Source: an uncultured Nitrospiraceae bacterium | GTDB lineage: Bacteria; Nitrospirota; Thermodesulfovibrionia; Thermodesulfovibrionales; Dissulfurispiraceae | Direction: 5' to 3' | Assembly (NCBI GenBank): GCA_903822005.1 | Contig: CAIJNL010000008.1 | Location: 34,784 to 98,783 of the forward strand | DNA: 64,000 nucleotides | Shown: positions 1 to 6,744 of the stretch, piece by piece | How positions within the stretch are numbered: the first letter of the stretch is position 1 | How the letters are laid out: each line of letters begins with the position of its first letter | Translations under genes and position numbers: made by a program | Notes under the pieces: model-generated | Seen by the model: the letters and a program-made list of their open reading frames with translations, nothing else | Database searches by the model: none | What the model was told of the DNA's origin: nothing

Positions 1-112
1 TGAGTCAAGTATGCCTGAAGAGTCTGATGTATGCTCCATGTGCGGGGAATTTTGCTCGATGAAGGGAGTCAGCAAGTACCTGAAAAAAGACGGGGTCCAG
101 GCGAGAGGATAG
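1..112 (+). CDS. thiC: ThiC C-terminal fragment (phosphomethylpyrimidine synthase), 5' end outside window
   Basis: The frame starting at base 2 is open from the window edge to the TAG at 110-112. It encodes a tail with CSMCGEFCSMKG. ThiC ends in a three-cysteine cluster that binds the radical-SAM [4Fe-4S] cluster; here it is C-x2-C-x3-C, which I believe matches the shorter anaerobe/archaeal-type ThiC rather than the C-x2-C-x4-C of E. coli. ThiC converts aminoimidazole ribotide to the HMP-P moiety of thiamine. Only about 36 codons are visible, so the identification rests on this motif and its position at the very C-terminus. Confidence 0.8.
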   Translation, partial: ESSMPEESDVCSMCGEFCSMKGVSKYLKKDGVQARG

Positions 113-153
113 ATCCGAATCGGTAAAGGCATCGCTGTAAGTGAGGTGGACGG

Positions 154-534
154 ATGGCAAAAATACTGATTGTTGACGACAGCCAGACTGATATACAGTA
201 TATTAAATCAGTTCTGCAACCACTCGGGCACACCCTGGCGGTCGCCATGGACGGCGAGGAGGGTGAGCAGATGATCAGGGCTGAACCCTACGACCTTATC
301 ATCCTTGATGTGGTTATGCCAAAAAAGAACGGATTTCAGCTCTGCCGGGAGATAAAGAAAGATGACGCGCTGAAGCACATTCCTGTCCTTATTCTTACTT
401 CAAAGGACCAGGACAGTGATAAGCTCTGGGGAGAAAAACAGGGTGCTGATGCCTTTCTGAAAAAGACCGGAGATAATATGGAGCTGCTGATAGCCATTCG
501 GAAGCTCCTGGGCCGAAGGGAAGCAAAAGGCTGA
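154..534 (+). CDS. Single-domain response regulator, PilG/PilH-like (CheY fold)
   Basis: A 126-residue stand-alone receiver domain. Acidic pocket D8/D9, phospho-acceptor D52 in the LILDVVMP context, switch T82 and the conserved lysine near residue 103 are all present. Length and the PKKNGFQLCR segment resemble the PilG/PilH regulators of type IV pilus chemosensory systems more than flagellar CheY; that subfamily call is inference. A GAGGTG ribosome-binding site lies just upstream of the ATG. It is the first gene of a three-gene group (154-2368) that also contains a PATAN-like protein and a Cache-HAMP receptor, so it probably takes part in a local sensory pathway. No kinase is encoded nearby. 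Confidence 0.85.
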   Translation: MAKILIVDDSQTDIQYIKSVLQPLGHTLAVAMDGEEGEQMIRAEPYDLIILDVVMPKKNGFQLCREIKKDDALKHIPVLILTSKDQDSDKLWGEKQGADAFLKKTGDNMELLIAIRKLLGRREAKG

Positions 535-644
535 GTCTGCGAAAGGAAAAACGGCAGATACTATAACGGTTATATTCGCACGGGAAATCTTCATTAGCGC
601 CGACGATTCGCGTGAAGCGTACGAATCAAGGGTTGGGGGTGAGC

Positions 645-1208
645 ATGAACATACTGTTAGCGAAGATTGTTGCGGACATCAACGAAGGCAGAAGAACAGG
701 GGTATTGACTGTATTGGTAAAAGGCACGAATCACCTCCTGAAGCTTTTTTTCAAGGATGGGAACGTGTATCATATTACCTGCGGCAGCCTGAGGGACAAC
801 GAATGCTTCGCGAGCATTAATACCATGGAATTCGGTGACTGCATGTTTCTTCCGGACGTTAAGCTGGATGCAAAGGCCGGTGCAGTCCCGCCTACAGCAG
901 AATTGATTCAACAGCTCAAGGTTTGGTCAAAAATGGTGGAATCCAGGCTCGGCTCCGAGGGTTCCGGGTCAATAGGCAGCGAAGATTCGGGGGATGTTAA
1001 GCAGCTGGAAGAGATAAAGGTCGCACTGATCAGACAGATAGGGCCGGCGGGGGCCAAGGTAATGTCGCGCATTATTGCAGAAAAATGGCATGCCTCAATG
1101 CCATTTACCAGGGAAGATATTGAGACATTGATAAACCTCCTGCAGGTCGAAATTGATGATCAGGACGGCAGGAAGGCATTTATAAAAGAAGCCAACAAAG
1201 GCCGCTGA
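645..1208 (+). CDS. PATAN/DUF4388-like regulatory protein
   Basis: A 187-residue soluble protein. The frame is open further upstream, but the ATG at 645 is preferred because GGGGTGAG lies directly before it and the protein then begins MNILLAKIVADI. Residues about 1-80 resemble the N-terminal DUF4388/PATAN domain found with receivers and GTPase regulators (the pattern 'GxLTV...LFFKDGNVYH'). A Gly/Ser-rich linker follows, then a helical C-terminal region from about residue 115. It sits 14 nt upstream of the Cache-HAMP gene and downstream of a PilG/PilH-like receiver. It likely acts as an adaptor or signalling partner; the biochemical role is unknown. Confidence 0.6.
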   Translation: MNILLAKIVADINEGRRTGVLTVLVKGTNHLLKLFFKDGNVYHITCGSLRDNECFASINTMEFGDCMFLPDVKLDAKAGAVPPTAELIQQLKVWSKMVESRLGSEGSGSIGSEDSGDVKQLEEIKVALIRQIGPAGAKVMSRIIAEKWHASMPFTREDIETLINLLQVEIDDQDGRKAFIKEANKGR

Positions 1209-1222
1209 AAGGAGATCGAACT

Positions 1223-2368
1223 ATGCAAATGAACCTGCAGACCAGGACCATCATTCCGGTGATAACGATTCTGGTTGTCATCATGATTGGACTGGCAGTT
1301 TACAACTATGAGGCACAGGTCTCGGTGCTTGAGGATAATGCCGAAGCGACTTTGAAGAGCGCCCTGAATACCGCTCAGCAGTCGCTGGACAGCAACCTGA
1401 ATGCTTATCAGCAGTTGGCCATTATTGTGGCCGCAAGCCCCACTGCCGAGGCGGCCTTTGCAAAGGGAGACCGTGCGGGGCTTTTGAGGGAATACGGGCC
1501 GGCCTACAAGCTGCTGAAAGAAAGATTCGGGCTGCCTTCCATCAAATTCGACTATCCCCCCGCCACAAATTTTGTGCGTATTCACCAGCCCGGAACCTAT
1601 GGAGATGACCAGTCCGAGTTTCGATATACCCTGGTTACGGCCAACAAAAAATTTATTAGTGTGCGCGGTATTGAAGTCGGACGTGTCGGAATAGCGCTTC
1701 GCGGCGTTGAACCGGTTTCGTTCAAGGGAAAGCATATAGGATCAATCGAGTTTGGCGGCGATCTGGGCCCTGCCCTGGAATCGACGCGCGCTATTTTCAA
1801 TGCGGAAGTCGGAGTTCTAATCGGGAAAAAGACGGCTGATATGGCGAAAATATTTGATGAACTGAAAGGCAAGATGAACGCGATCGGCGAAACATACCTG
1901 CTGACTAACGCCACCAATCCCGAACTTATACAGAAGCTCCTTACTCCGGGAATCCTGGCAGAGGCGGACCGCCGCCTGAAGGACGAGACCGGATATTTCG
2001 TTACGCGTACTAATTATGGAGATCAGGATTATTTTGTCGGATTGAGACCGCTGAAAGATTTTTCAGGGGCAACGATTGGCTATCTTACGGTCCTGATGAA
2101 CCAGACCGCAGTCGTAAGCAAGATCAGGCTGACGCTATTCATCAATATGCTGATCTACGCCGCGCTGCTGATACTTATTTCGGTTGCCATCAATTTCAGC
2201 CTTAAAAAAACAGTTATTGGTCCGGTTGTCAACCTGACCAAGGTTGCCGATGATATCTCGATGGGCAAGCTTTCGGAGAAGATCGAGGTCTCGTCAAATG
2301 ATGAAATCGCTACACTCGCCAAATCTATTGACCGGCTGCGTCTTAGCGTAAAAAAGCTGCTGGAATAA
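1223..2368 (+). CDS. Membrane receptor with double-Cache sensor and HAMP, no output domain
   Basis: 381 residues. One membrane helix at about 10-28, a periplasmic region to about 295, a second helix at about 300-325, then a HAMP domain running to the C-terminus. The periplasmic part carries the signature FVRIHQP...GDDQSEFR followed by GIEVGRVGIALRG and HIGSIEFGGD, typical of the dCache_3-type sensor of chemoreceptors. The protein stops just after HAMP (KSIDRLRLSVKKLLE): no methyl-accepting, kinase, GGDEF or other output domain follows. An AAGGAGAT site precedes the ATG. A strong intrinsic terminator follows, so this ends the transcription unit. It may signal by contact with the co-encoded soluble proteins, or be a remnant of a larger receptor. 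Confidence 0.75.
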   Translation: MQMNLQTRTIIPVITILVVIMIGLAVYNYEAQVSVLEDNAEATLKSALNTAQQSLDSNLNAYQQLAIIVAASPTAEAAFAKGDRAGLLREYGPAYKLLKERFGLPSIKFDYPPATNFVRIHQPGTYGDDQSEFRYTLVTANKKFISVRGIEVGRVGIALRGVEPVSFKGKHIGSIEFGGDLGPALESTRAIFNAEVGVLIGKKTADMAKIFDELKGKMNAIGETYLLTNATNPELIQKLLTPGILAEADRRLKDETGYFVTRTNYGDQDYFVGLRPLKDFSGATIGYLTVLMNQTAVVSKIRLTLFINMLIYAALLILISVAINFSLKKTVIGPVVNLTKVADDISMGKLSEKIEVSSNDEIATLAKSIDRLRLSVKKLLE

Positions 2369-2388
2369 TGTGCGGCACGCTTTACCAT

Positions 2389-2413
2389 GGGGAGGCCTTG
2401 TGCCTCCCCTTTT
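2389..2413 (+). terminator. Rho-independent terminator after the sensory gene group
   Basis: GGGGAGGC (2389-2396), a 5-nt loop and GCCTCCCC (2402-2409) form an 8-bp perfect GC-rich stem followed directly by TTTT. It lies 20 nt after the Cache-HAMP stop codon. Confidence 0.9.
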
Positions 2414-2476
2414 ATTCGTATTACAGATTTCGGGAAGTTTGAGCATCTAATTTGATAAAAGACGGGATGGTCGTAA

Positions 2477-3442
2477 ATGTTAATAACAGATAACAGTGTG
2501 AAGGCAGCTGGGGCAGCAGACAGTAAGATAGTGACACGGCATTACAATGCCTTCGGACAGCATATGAAGGACCTGTATCATACGCAGGTCTACAAGGTGA
2601 ATGTCGATGCGGGGTTTACCTGTCCCAACCGTGACGGAACGGTTGCCACTGGCGGCTGCATATACTGCAATAATGACAGCTTCCGGCCTGTGGCATGCAC
2701 CAGCGCGCATTCTGTACGCAAGCAGATCGAGAAAGGCATACCGTATCTGAAGACGCGATATGGCGCCGGGAAGTTTATTGTCTATTTCCAGCCCTATACC
2801 AACACCTATGCAAAGGTAGAAACACTTGAGAAGCTCTATCTCGAAGCCCTGGACCACCCGGATGTGGTCGGTCTTGCTATCGGCACGCGGCCGGACTGTG
2901 TTGATGAAGAAAAAATTGCGCTTCTCGAGGGGCTTGCCAAGGATAATTTTATACTCGTGGAGTATGGGCTCCAATCGATATATGACAAGACTTTGAACTT
3001 CATCAACCGCGGCCATCCCTATGAGTGCTTTCAGAAGGCCCTCGCCATGACAGCTGGAAGGGGGATACGGATCGGGGCCCACCTCATACTCGGTTTTCCG
3101 ACAGAAACCAGGGATGAGATGCTGAGTATGGCGGGAGAAATGTCGGGCCTGCCGGTTGAGTTTCTCAAGGTGCATCAGCTGCAGGTCGTCAAAGGCACGG
3201 CACTGGCCGATATTTATGCTGCGAACCCCTTTCCCATGTTCGGTTATCAGGAATGGATAGAGATGCTGGCAGATTTTCTGGAGCTCCTCTCTCCCGATAT
3301 TGTATTGCAGCGCCTGTTTGCCGCAGCGCCTGATTCCATACTGATCGCCCCGGTCTGGAACAAAACCCGCAGCGAACTCCTCAGGGACCTGGATGACTAT
3401 ATGGACAGACGGGGAAGTTATCAGGGCAGACTTCGGATATAA
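2477..3442 (+). CDS. Radical SAM protein of the YhcC family
   Basis: 321 residues. C49, C61 and C64 form C-x11-C-x2-C (CPNRDGTVATGGCIYC), the spaced cluster motif of the YhcC/TIGR01212 family. Later segments (GTRPDC, LVEYGLQS, GAHLILGFPTET) are also characteristic of this family. The reaction of YhcC proteins is not established, so no specific substrate is assigned. GGGATGG lies upstream of the ATG at 2477. It stands alone between a terminator and a ClC channel gene. A long open frame on the opposite strand is a shadow of this gene. Confidence 0.85.
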   Translation: MLITDNSVKAAGAADSKIVTRHYNAFGQHMKDLYHTQVYKVNVDAGFTCPNRDGTVATGGCIYCNNDSFRPVACTSAHSVRKQIEKGIPYLKTRYGAGKFIVYFQPYTNTYAKVETLEKLYLEALDHPDVVGLAIGTRPDCVDEEKIALLEGLAKDNFILVEYGLQSIYDKTLNFINRGHPYECFQKALAMTAGRGIRIGAHLILGFPTETRDEMLSMAGEMSGLPVEFLKVHQLQVVKGTALADIYAANPFPMFGYQEWIEMLADFLELLSPDIVLQRLFAAAPDSILIAPVWNKTRSELLRDLDDYMDRRGSYQGRLRI

Positions 3443-3507
3443 GAGGATCAATGCACAGGGAGTCGGTCAGACAATATGCTTTCCGGGCCTTAGCGTTGCT
3501 ATAACCC

Positions 3508-4866
3508 ATGAAAAGAAGGGCTGTTGAGAGTTCAATTTTGTTTGTAAGCGTGGTCAAGTGGGTTTTTCTCGCTGCTTGCATAGGGATAATTGTGGGGCTT
3601 TCGACAACATTGTTCCTTAAGGCGCTCAACTTCAGTATATCTCTTGCTGCTCTATATCCCTATTATTATCTCCTGTTGCCCCTGGCGCTTTTTGCAAGCG
3701 CAGCAATCGTAAAATATCTGGCCCCAGAGGCGGAAGGGCATGGCACAGAGAAGATAATCGGGGCTGTACACAAGAATGACGGCAAGATAAATCCCATGGT
3801 TGTCCCTATTAAACTTGCCGCCACGGTCATCACAATTGGAATGGGAGGTTCGGCAGGCAAGGAAGGGCCTGCCGCACAGATTGGCGCAGCCTTGGCTTCA
3901 ATTTTCTCAGATCTGCTCCGGTTTGACGGGAACGACCGCAAGAAACTGGTTATCTGTGGTATAAGCGCCGGATTCTCGACAGTTTTTGGTACTCCTATTG
4001 CGGGGGCGCTATTCGGAATTGAGGTGCTGTTCGTGGGAAGTATGATGTACGAGGTGCTCCTGCCCTCCTTTGTGGCCGGTATTGTTGGATTTCAGGTTTC
4101 GTCCTCTCTCGGACTCACTTATTTTTATTCGCCGCTTAAATTTATACCAGCCTTCAGCAGTCTCTTTTTCCTGAAGGTCTGCGCGGCAGGCATATTCTTC
4201 GGTCTAGTTTCGCTCGTCATGATCGAGGTGCTTCACCTGTTTGACAGGATGGGCAGCAGGATCAATATCTGGAGTCCCTTGAAAGGCCTTCTTGGCGGCT
4301 CCGCACTGGTAATACTTACATTCATGTTTTCGACCCGGTATCTCGGGCTCGGAATAGAGACCATTGAAGGGGCCCTCAAGGGAGACACTGTTCCGTCCGG
4401 GGCCTTTCTGATCAAAATATTATATACTGCAATAACTCTTAACTTCGGCGGCACAGGGGGCAGCATTACCCCTCTGTTTTTTGTCGGTGCCACAGCCGGC
4501 AGTACGTTTGGTTCCCTCTTTGGACTGGATTTGGGCACCTTTGCGGCCATAGGCATGGTAAGCGTGCTGGCAGGCACATCAAACACGCCTATCTCTGCCA
4601 GTATAATGTCTATCGAGCTGTTCGGGCCCGAGGTGGCCCCTTACGCTGCTGTCGCATGTATCATCAGTTTCCTTATGACAGGGCATCGCAGCATTAATCC
4701 GACACAGGTTTTGGTAATTTCAAAATCGTCCCAACTTGCAGTGCCGCACGGAAAGGAAGTCGGAGGTTCATGCCGCGTTGAGTACCGCCCGAGACCTAAG
4801 AGCGTTATCGGCAGGATCTCGGGGGCAATGAAAAAAAGGGCTGGAAAGGGAAAGAGGGGCCAGTAA
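3508..4866 (+). CDS. ClC-family chloride channel/transporter
   Basis: 452 residues with about ten hydrophobic segments. It carries the ClC signatures GKEGPAAQIGA (gating glutamate E119) and GTGGSITPLFFVGA, equivalent to the GxFxP region although Phe is replaced by Ile. It lacks the cytoplasmic CBS domains found in some relatives. A gating glutamate is present both in Cl-/H+ exchangers and in many channels, so the transport mode cannot be settled here. The ATG has no good ribosome-binding site. The basic C-terminal tail (MKKRAGKGKRGQ) is probably cytoplasmic. It converges with the ferredoxin:thioredoxin reductase gene, with only 5 nt between the two stop codons. Confidence 0.9.
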   Translation: MKRRAVESSILFVSVVKWVFLAACIGIIVGLSTTLFLKALNFSISLAALYPYYYLLLPLALFASAAIVKYLAPEAEGHGTEKIIGAVHKNDGKINPMVVPIKLAATVITIGMGGSAGKEGPAAQIGAALASIFSDLLRFDGNDRKKLVICGISAGFSTVFGTPIAGALFGIEVLFVGSMMYEVLLPSFVAGIVGFQVSSSLGLTYFYSPLKFIPAFSSLFFLKVCAAGIFFGLVSLVMIEVLHLFDRMGSRINIWSPLKGLLGGSALVILTFMFSTRYLGLGIETIEGALKGDTVPSGAFLIKILYTAITLNFGGTGGSITPLFFVGATAGSTFGSLFGLDLGTFAAIGMVSVLAGTSNTPISASIMSIELFGPEVAPYAAVACIISFLMTGHRSINPTQVLVISKSSQLAVPHGKEVGGSCRVEYRPRPKSVIGRISGAMKKRAGKGKRGQ

Positions 4867-4871
4867 ATTGT

Positions 4872-5204
4872 CTATAGCTGCCGTTTTTCAATGGGCCTGC
4901 GTTCCGGCACCTGTCTGTGTTCAACCCGCCCTTCATTCCAGGCTTCAGACACATAGAGCGCACAGTAGCAGCTCCCGAATTCCTCGATGTCGGGGTTGCA
5001 ATATAAACAGGGGCAGATAATATCCTTGTCAGCTTCTTTTATGCCGCTCGCCAGACGGCAGGGGCAGGACCTGTAACCGTAACGGGATTCATTAGTGAGC
5101 AGGCCCCTGAGGATGTCCATTACAAAAGGCTTGTCCTTGTTAAGGCGCCTTCCCTGAGATTCAGCGTATCCGGCCAGCAGATCGTAGAGCTTTTCGGGCG
5201 TCAT
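4872..5204 (-). CDS. Ferredoxin:thioredoxin reductase, catalytic (beta) chain
   Basis: 110 residues with the seven-cysteine pattern of FTRc: CPC at 47-49, CPC plus one further Cys at 64-69, and CYC at 79-81. In characterised enzymes these cysteines hold a [4Fe-4S] cluster next to a redox-active disulfide, which lets ferredoxin electrons reduce thioredoxin. The usual middle residue of the last CxC (His) is Tyr here. No variable (alpha) subunit is encoded next door, as in non-photosynthetic anaerobes. The start overlaps the stop of the upstream glutaredoxin gene by 4 nt, so the two are translationally coupled and very likely act on the same redox pathway. Confidence 0.88.
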   Translation of the reverse strand: MTPEKLYDLLAGYAESQGRRLNKDKPFVMDILRGLLTNESRYGYRSCPCRLASGIKEADKDIICPCLYCNPDIEEFGSCYCALYVSEAWNEGRVEHRQVPERRPIEKRQL

Positions 5205-5464
5205 GGCAGGTTTAAGGCCTTGCGAACGTTGTCTTCGTTAAAGCCGGCGAGAACTGTCTCATCGATGCATATAGTCGGAAATGTGGCATCGGGGTTCAGT
5301 CTGCGGACTTCTTCCATTACGAGCTTACGTTCCTCTCCGGTAAGCAGGTCAACGTCCTTGCACTCTGTTTCGATGCCGTTATCCTTAAAGAACTGTTTTG
5401 CCCGCATGCAATGTGAGCAGGTGCTGAGGGTGTACAGCTTTATTTTTTGTTTAGATGTGTTCAT
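5201..5464 (-). CDS. Glutaredoxin-like protein (CSHC active site)
   Basis: 87 residues with a thioredoxin fold: the beta-strand KLYTLSTCSHCMRAKQFF gives a C16-x-x-C19 dithiol, and FPTICIDETVLAGF carries the cis-proline (TFP) and the glutathione/partner loop region. The CSHC active site differs from CPYC/CPFC of classical glutaredoxins. It is the first gene of a two-gene unit with the ferredoxin:thioredoxin reductase catalytic chain; an ATGA-type overlap links them. Inference: this protein is a natural thiol substrate of that reductase. Confidence 0.85.
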   Translation of the reverse strand: MNTSKQKIKLYTLSTCSHCMRAKQFFKDNGIETECKDVDLLTGEERKLVMEEVRRLNPDATFPTICIDETVLAGFNEDNVRKALNLP

Positions 5465-5687
5465 ATACGTCTCCCTTCAGATGCTTTTTACAAAGTATAG
5501 CACGGCAGACTTCTGCATGCAAGGCAGAAAAATCGCCACTTATCTAAAGTAAAATCATTCACCCAAAATCAATAAGCTATGTAATAATTACACAGTTTAT
5601 GTAATTCCCTCTTAATTTTGCAGGATAGGGGTCTGCACGCCCATCAATAAAATCCAATTAAATCAATTAATTAAATAAAAAGCTGTT

Positions 5688-5705
5688 TTGGCATTCATCT
5701 TGCAA
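5688..5705 (+). promoter_or_regulatory. Sigma-54 (-24/-12) promoter candidate
   Basis: TTGGCATTCATCTTGCAA places GG at 5690-5691 and GC at 5702-5703 with exactly 10 nt between them. This is the invariant spacing of RpoN promoters, and the flanking bases match the TTGGCA...TTGCA consensus well. It lies in the 377-nt gap between the divergent glutaredoxin and MBL-fold genes and points at the folded segment at 5726-5792. No enhancer site was identified. The A+T-rich stretch upstream (5640-5680) could favour bending. Confidence 0.6.
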
Positions 5706-5714
5706 TACTTCAAT

Positions 5715-5800
5715 GATGTTTTCCCAGGTTTCAGGGGACTGGCTTCCCGGCCAATAAGCTGCCCCCTCCTAAAACAGCTTCCCCTGAAACCTCTCCCCCC
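5715..5800 (+). ncRNA. Putative structured small RNA downstream of a sigma-54 promoter
   Basis: A perfect 13-bp stem joins AGGTTTCAGGGGA (5726-5738) to TCCCCTGAAACCT (5780-5792). Inside it two hairpins form: TGGC/GCCA (5740-5743 with 5750-5753) and AAGCTG/CAGCTT (5756-5761 with 5775-5780), giving a three-way junction. The second hairpin's loop is CCCCCTCCTAAAA, and a run CTCTCCCCCCC follows the stem; both could pair with Shine-Dalgarno sequences. The expected start from the -24/-12 element is about 5715. There is no T-run terminator, so the 3' end is uncertain, and the segment might instead be a leader of the MBL-fold gene. Confidence 0.45.
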
Positions 5801-5850
5801 CTAATTTGTAGCAATTCCAATATCGCGCCTGTTATAGTAATTTGTATCTT

Positions 5851-6618
5851 ATGAATTTCGAGGCGATATCACTCCAATCAGGCAGCAACGGAAACTGCAT
5901 CTATGTCGAAACAGAAAGCGCCCGTCTGATTTTTGATGCCGGCCTGAGCTGCGCAGAGACTGAGCGCCGTCTGTCCGCCAAGGGCAGGGACATCAGAAAA
6001 GTTGACGCCGTAATAATTTCGCATGACCATGCTGATCATATCCGGTATGCAGGAGCCATGCATCGTAAATACGGGATACCGCTATATATAACGAAAGATA
6101 CCCTCGATGTCGCACTAATGCGCCACAGGCTTGGTTGTCTGACTGATGTACGGCATTTCAGGGCCGGTGAGGCGATTCAGTTGGGGGAGGTCATTGTACG
6201 GACTATCCCGACGCCGCATGACAGTGCGGATGGCGCTGTTTTTATTGTAGAGAGCGGCGGCAGGAGCCTTGGCATCATGACTGATCTGGGCCATGTCTTT
6301 AAGGAACTCGGGGACGAGATATCCTGCCTTGACGCAATCTTTCTCGAGAGCAATTATGATCCCGAAATGCTTATGAACGGTCCTTATCCGGCTTTCCTTA
6401 AGCGCAGGGTGGAGGGGCCGGGCGGACATATCTCTAACCGCGAGTCCGCCGAACTCCTGCTGTCCGGCGGACGGCTGCGATGGGCCTGTCTGGCACATCT
6501 GTCACAGCATAATAACTATCCAGCTCTCGCGCTCAAGACACACCGGAAAATTGTCCCGCAGACGCTGACTCTGCATATAGCGGGGCGCAATGACTCAACT
6601 CAAGTCTTTAAAGTCTAG
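5851..6618 (+). CDS. Metallo-beta-lactamase-fold hydrolase, YycJ/WalJ-like
   Basis: About 255 residues from the ATG at 5851; an in-frame TTG at 5842 is possible. The zinc motif HxHxDH is present as H58-D-H60-A-D62-H63 in SHDHADH, with later metal ligands in TPHDS and MTDLGH. The start QSGSNGNCIYVE and overall length match YycJ/WalJ-type single-domain hydrolases, some of which are linked to nuclease activity; substrate unknown. There is no Shine-Dalgarno sequence. A TATAGT at 5834-5839 lies 11 nt before the ATG, so transcription may start very close to it. A sigma-54-like promoter lies further upstream. Confidence 0.8.
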   Translation: MNFEAISLQSGSNGNCIYVETESARLIFDAGLSCAETERRLSAKGRDIRKVDAVIISHDHADHIRYAGAMHRKYGIPLYITKDTLDVALMRHRLGCLTDVRHFRAGEAIQLGEVIVRTIPTPHDSADGAVFIVESGGRSLGIMTDLGHVFKELGDEISCLDAIFLESNYDPEMLMNGPYPAFLKRRVEGPGGHISNRESAELLLSGGRLRWACLAHLSQHNNYPALALKTHRKIVPQTLTLHIAGRNDSTQVFKV

Positions 6619-6708
6619 ACTCCAGACCAGCCTGAATAAGTTACAAGTTTCCGAAAAATTCGTGAAGGCCAAATGATCAGGTAATAATCGGTGACCCTAT
6701 ATTAAATT

Positions 6709-6738
6709 TTGCGTTGACACGCACATCTTCTTTATAAT
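6709..6738 (+). promoter_or_regulatory. Promoter of xseA, predicting a leaderless transcript
   Basis: TATAAT (6733-6738) ends 6 nt before the GTG start codon at 6745, with TTGCGT (6709-6714) 18 nt upstream of it as -35. Transcription would begin at about the first base of the start codon, and no Shine-Dalgarno sequence is present. A better-looking TTGACA (6714-6719) is only 13 nt from the -10. Confidence 0.5.
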
Positions 6739-6744
6739 GATCTC

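Noticed and set aside
2480..3451. 323-codon frame on the minus strand
   Set aside because: It is antisense to the YhcC-like gene, whose product matches a known family; the mirror frame shows no recognisable motifs.
6714..6738. TTGACA plus TATAAT as a consensus promoter for xseA
   Set aside because: The spacer is only 13 nt; TTGCGT at 6709 with 18 nt is the more plausible -35 for the same -10.
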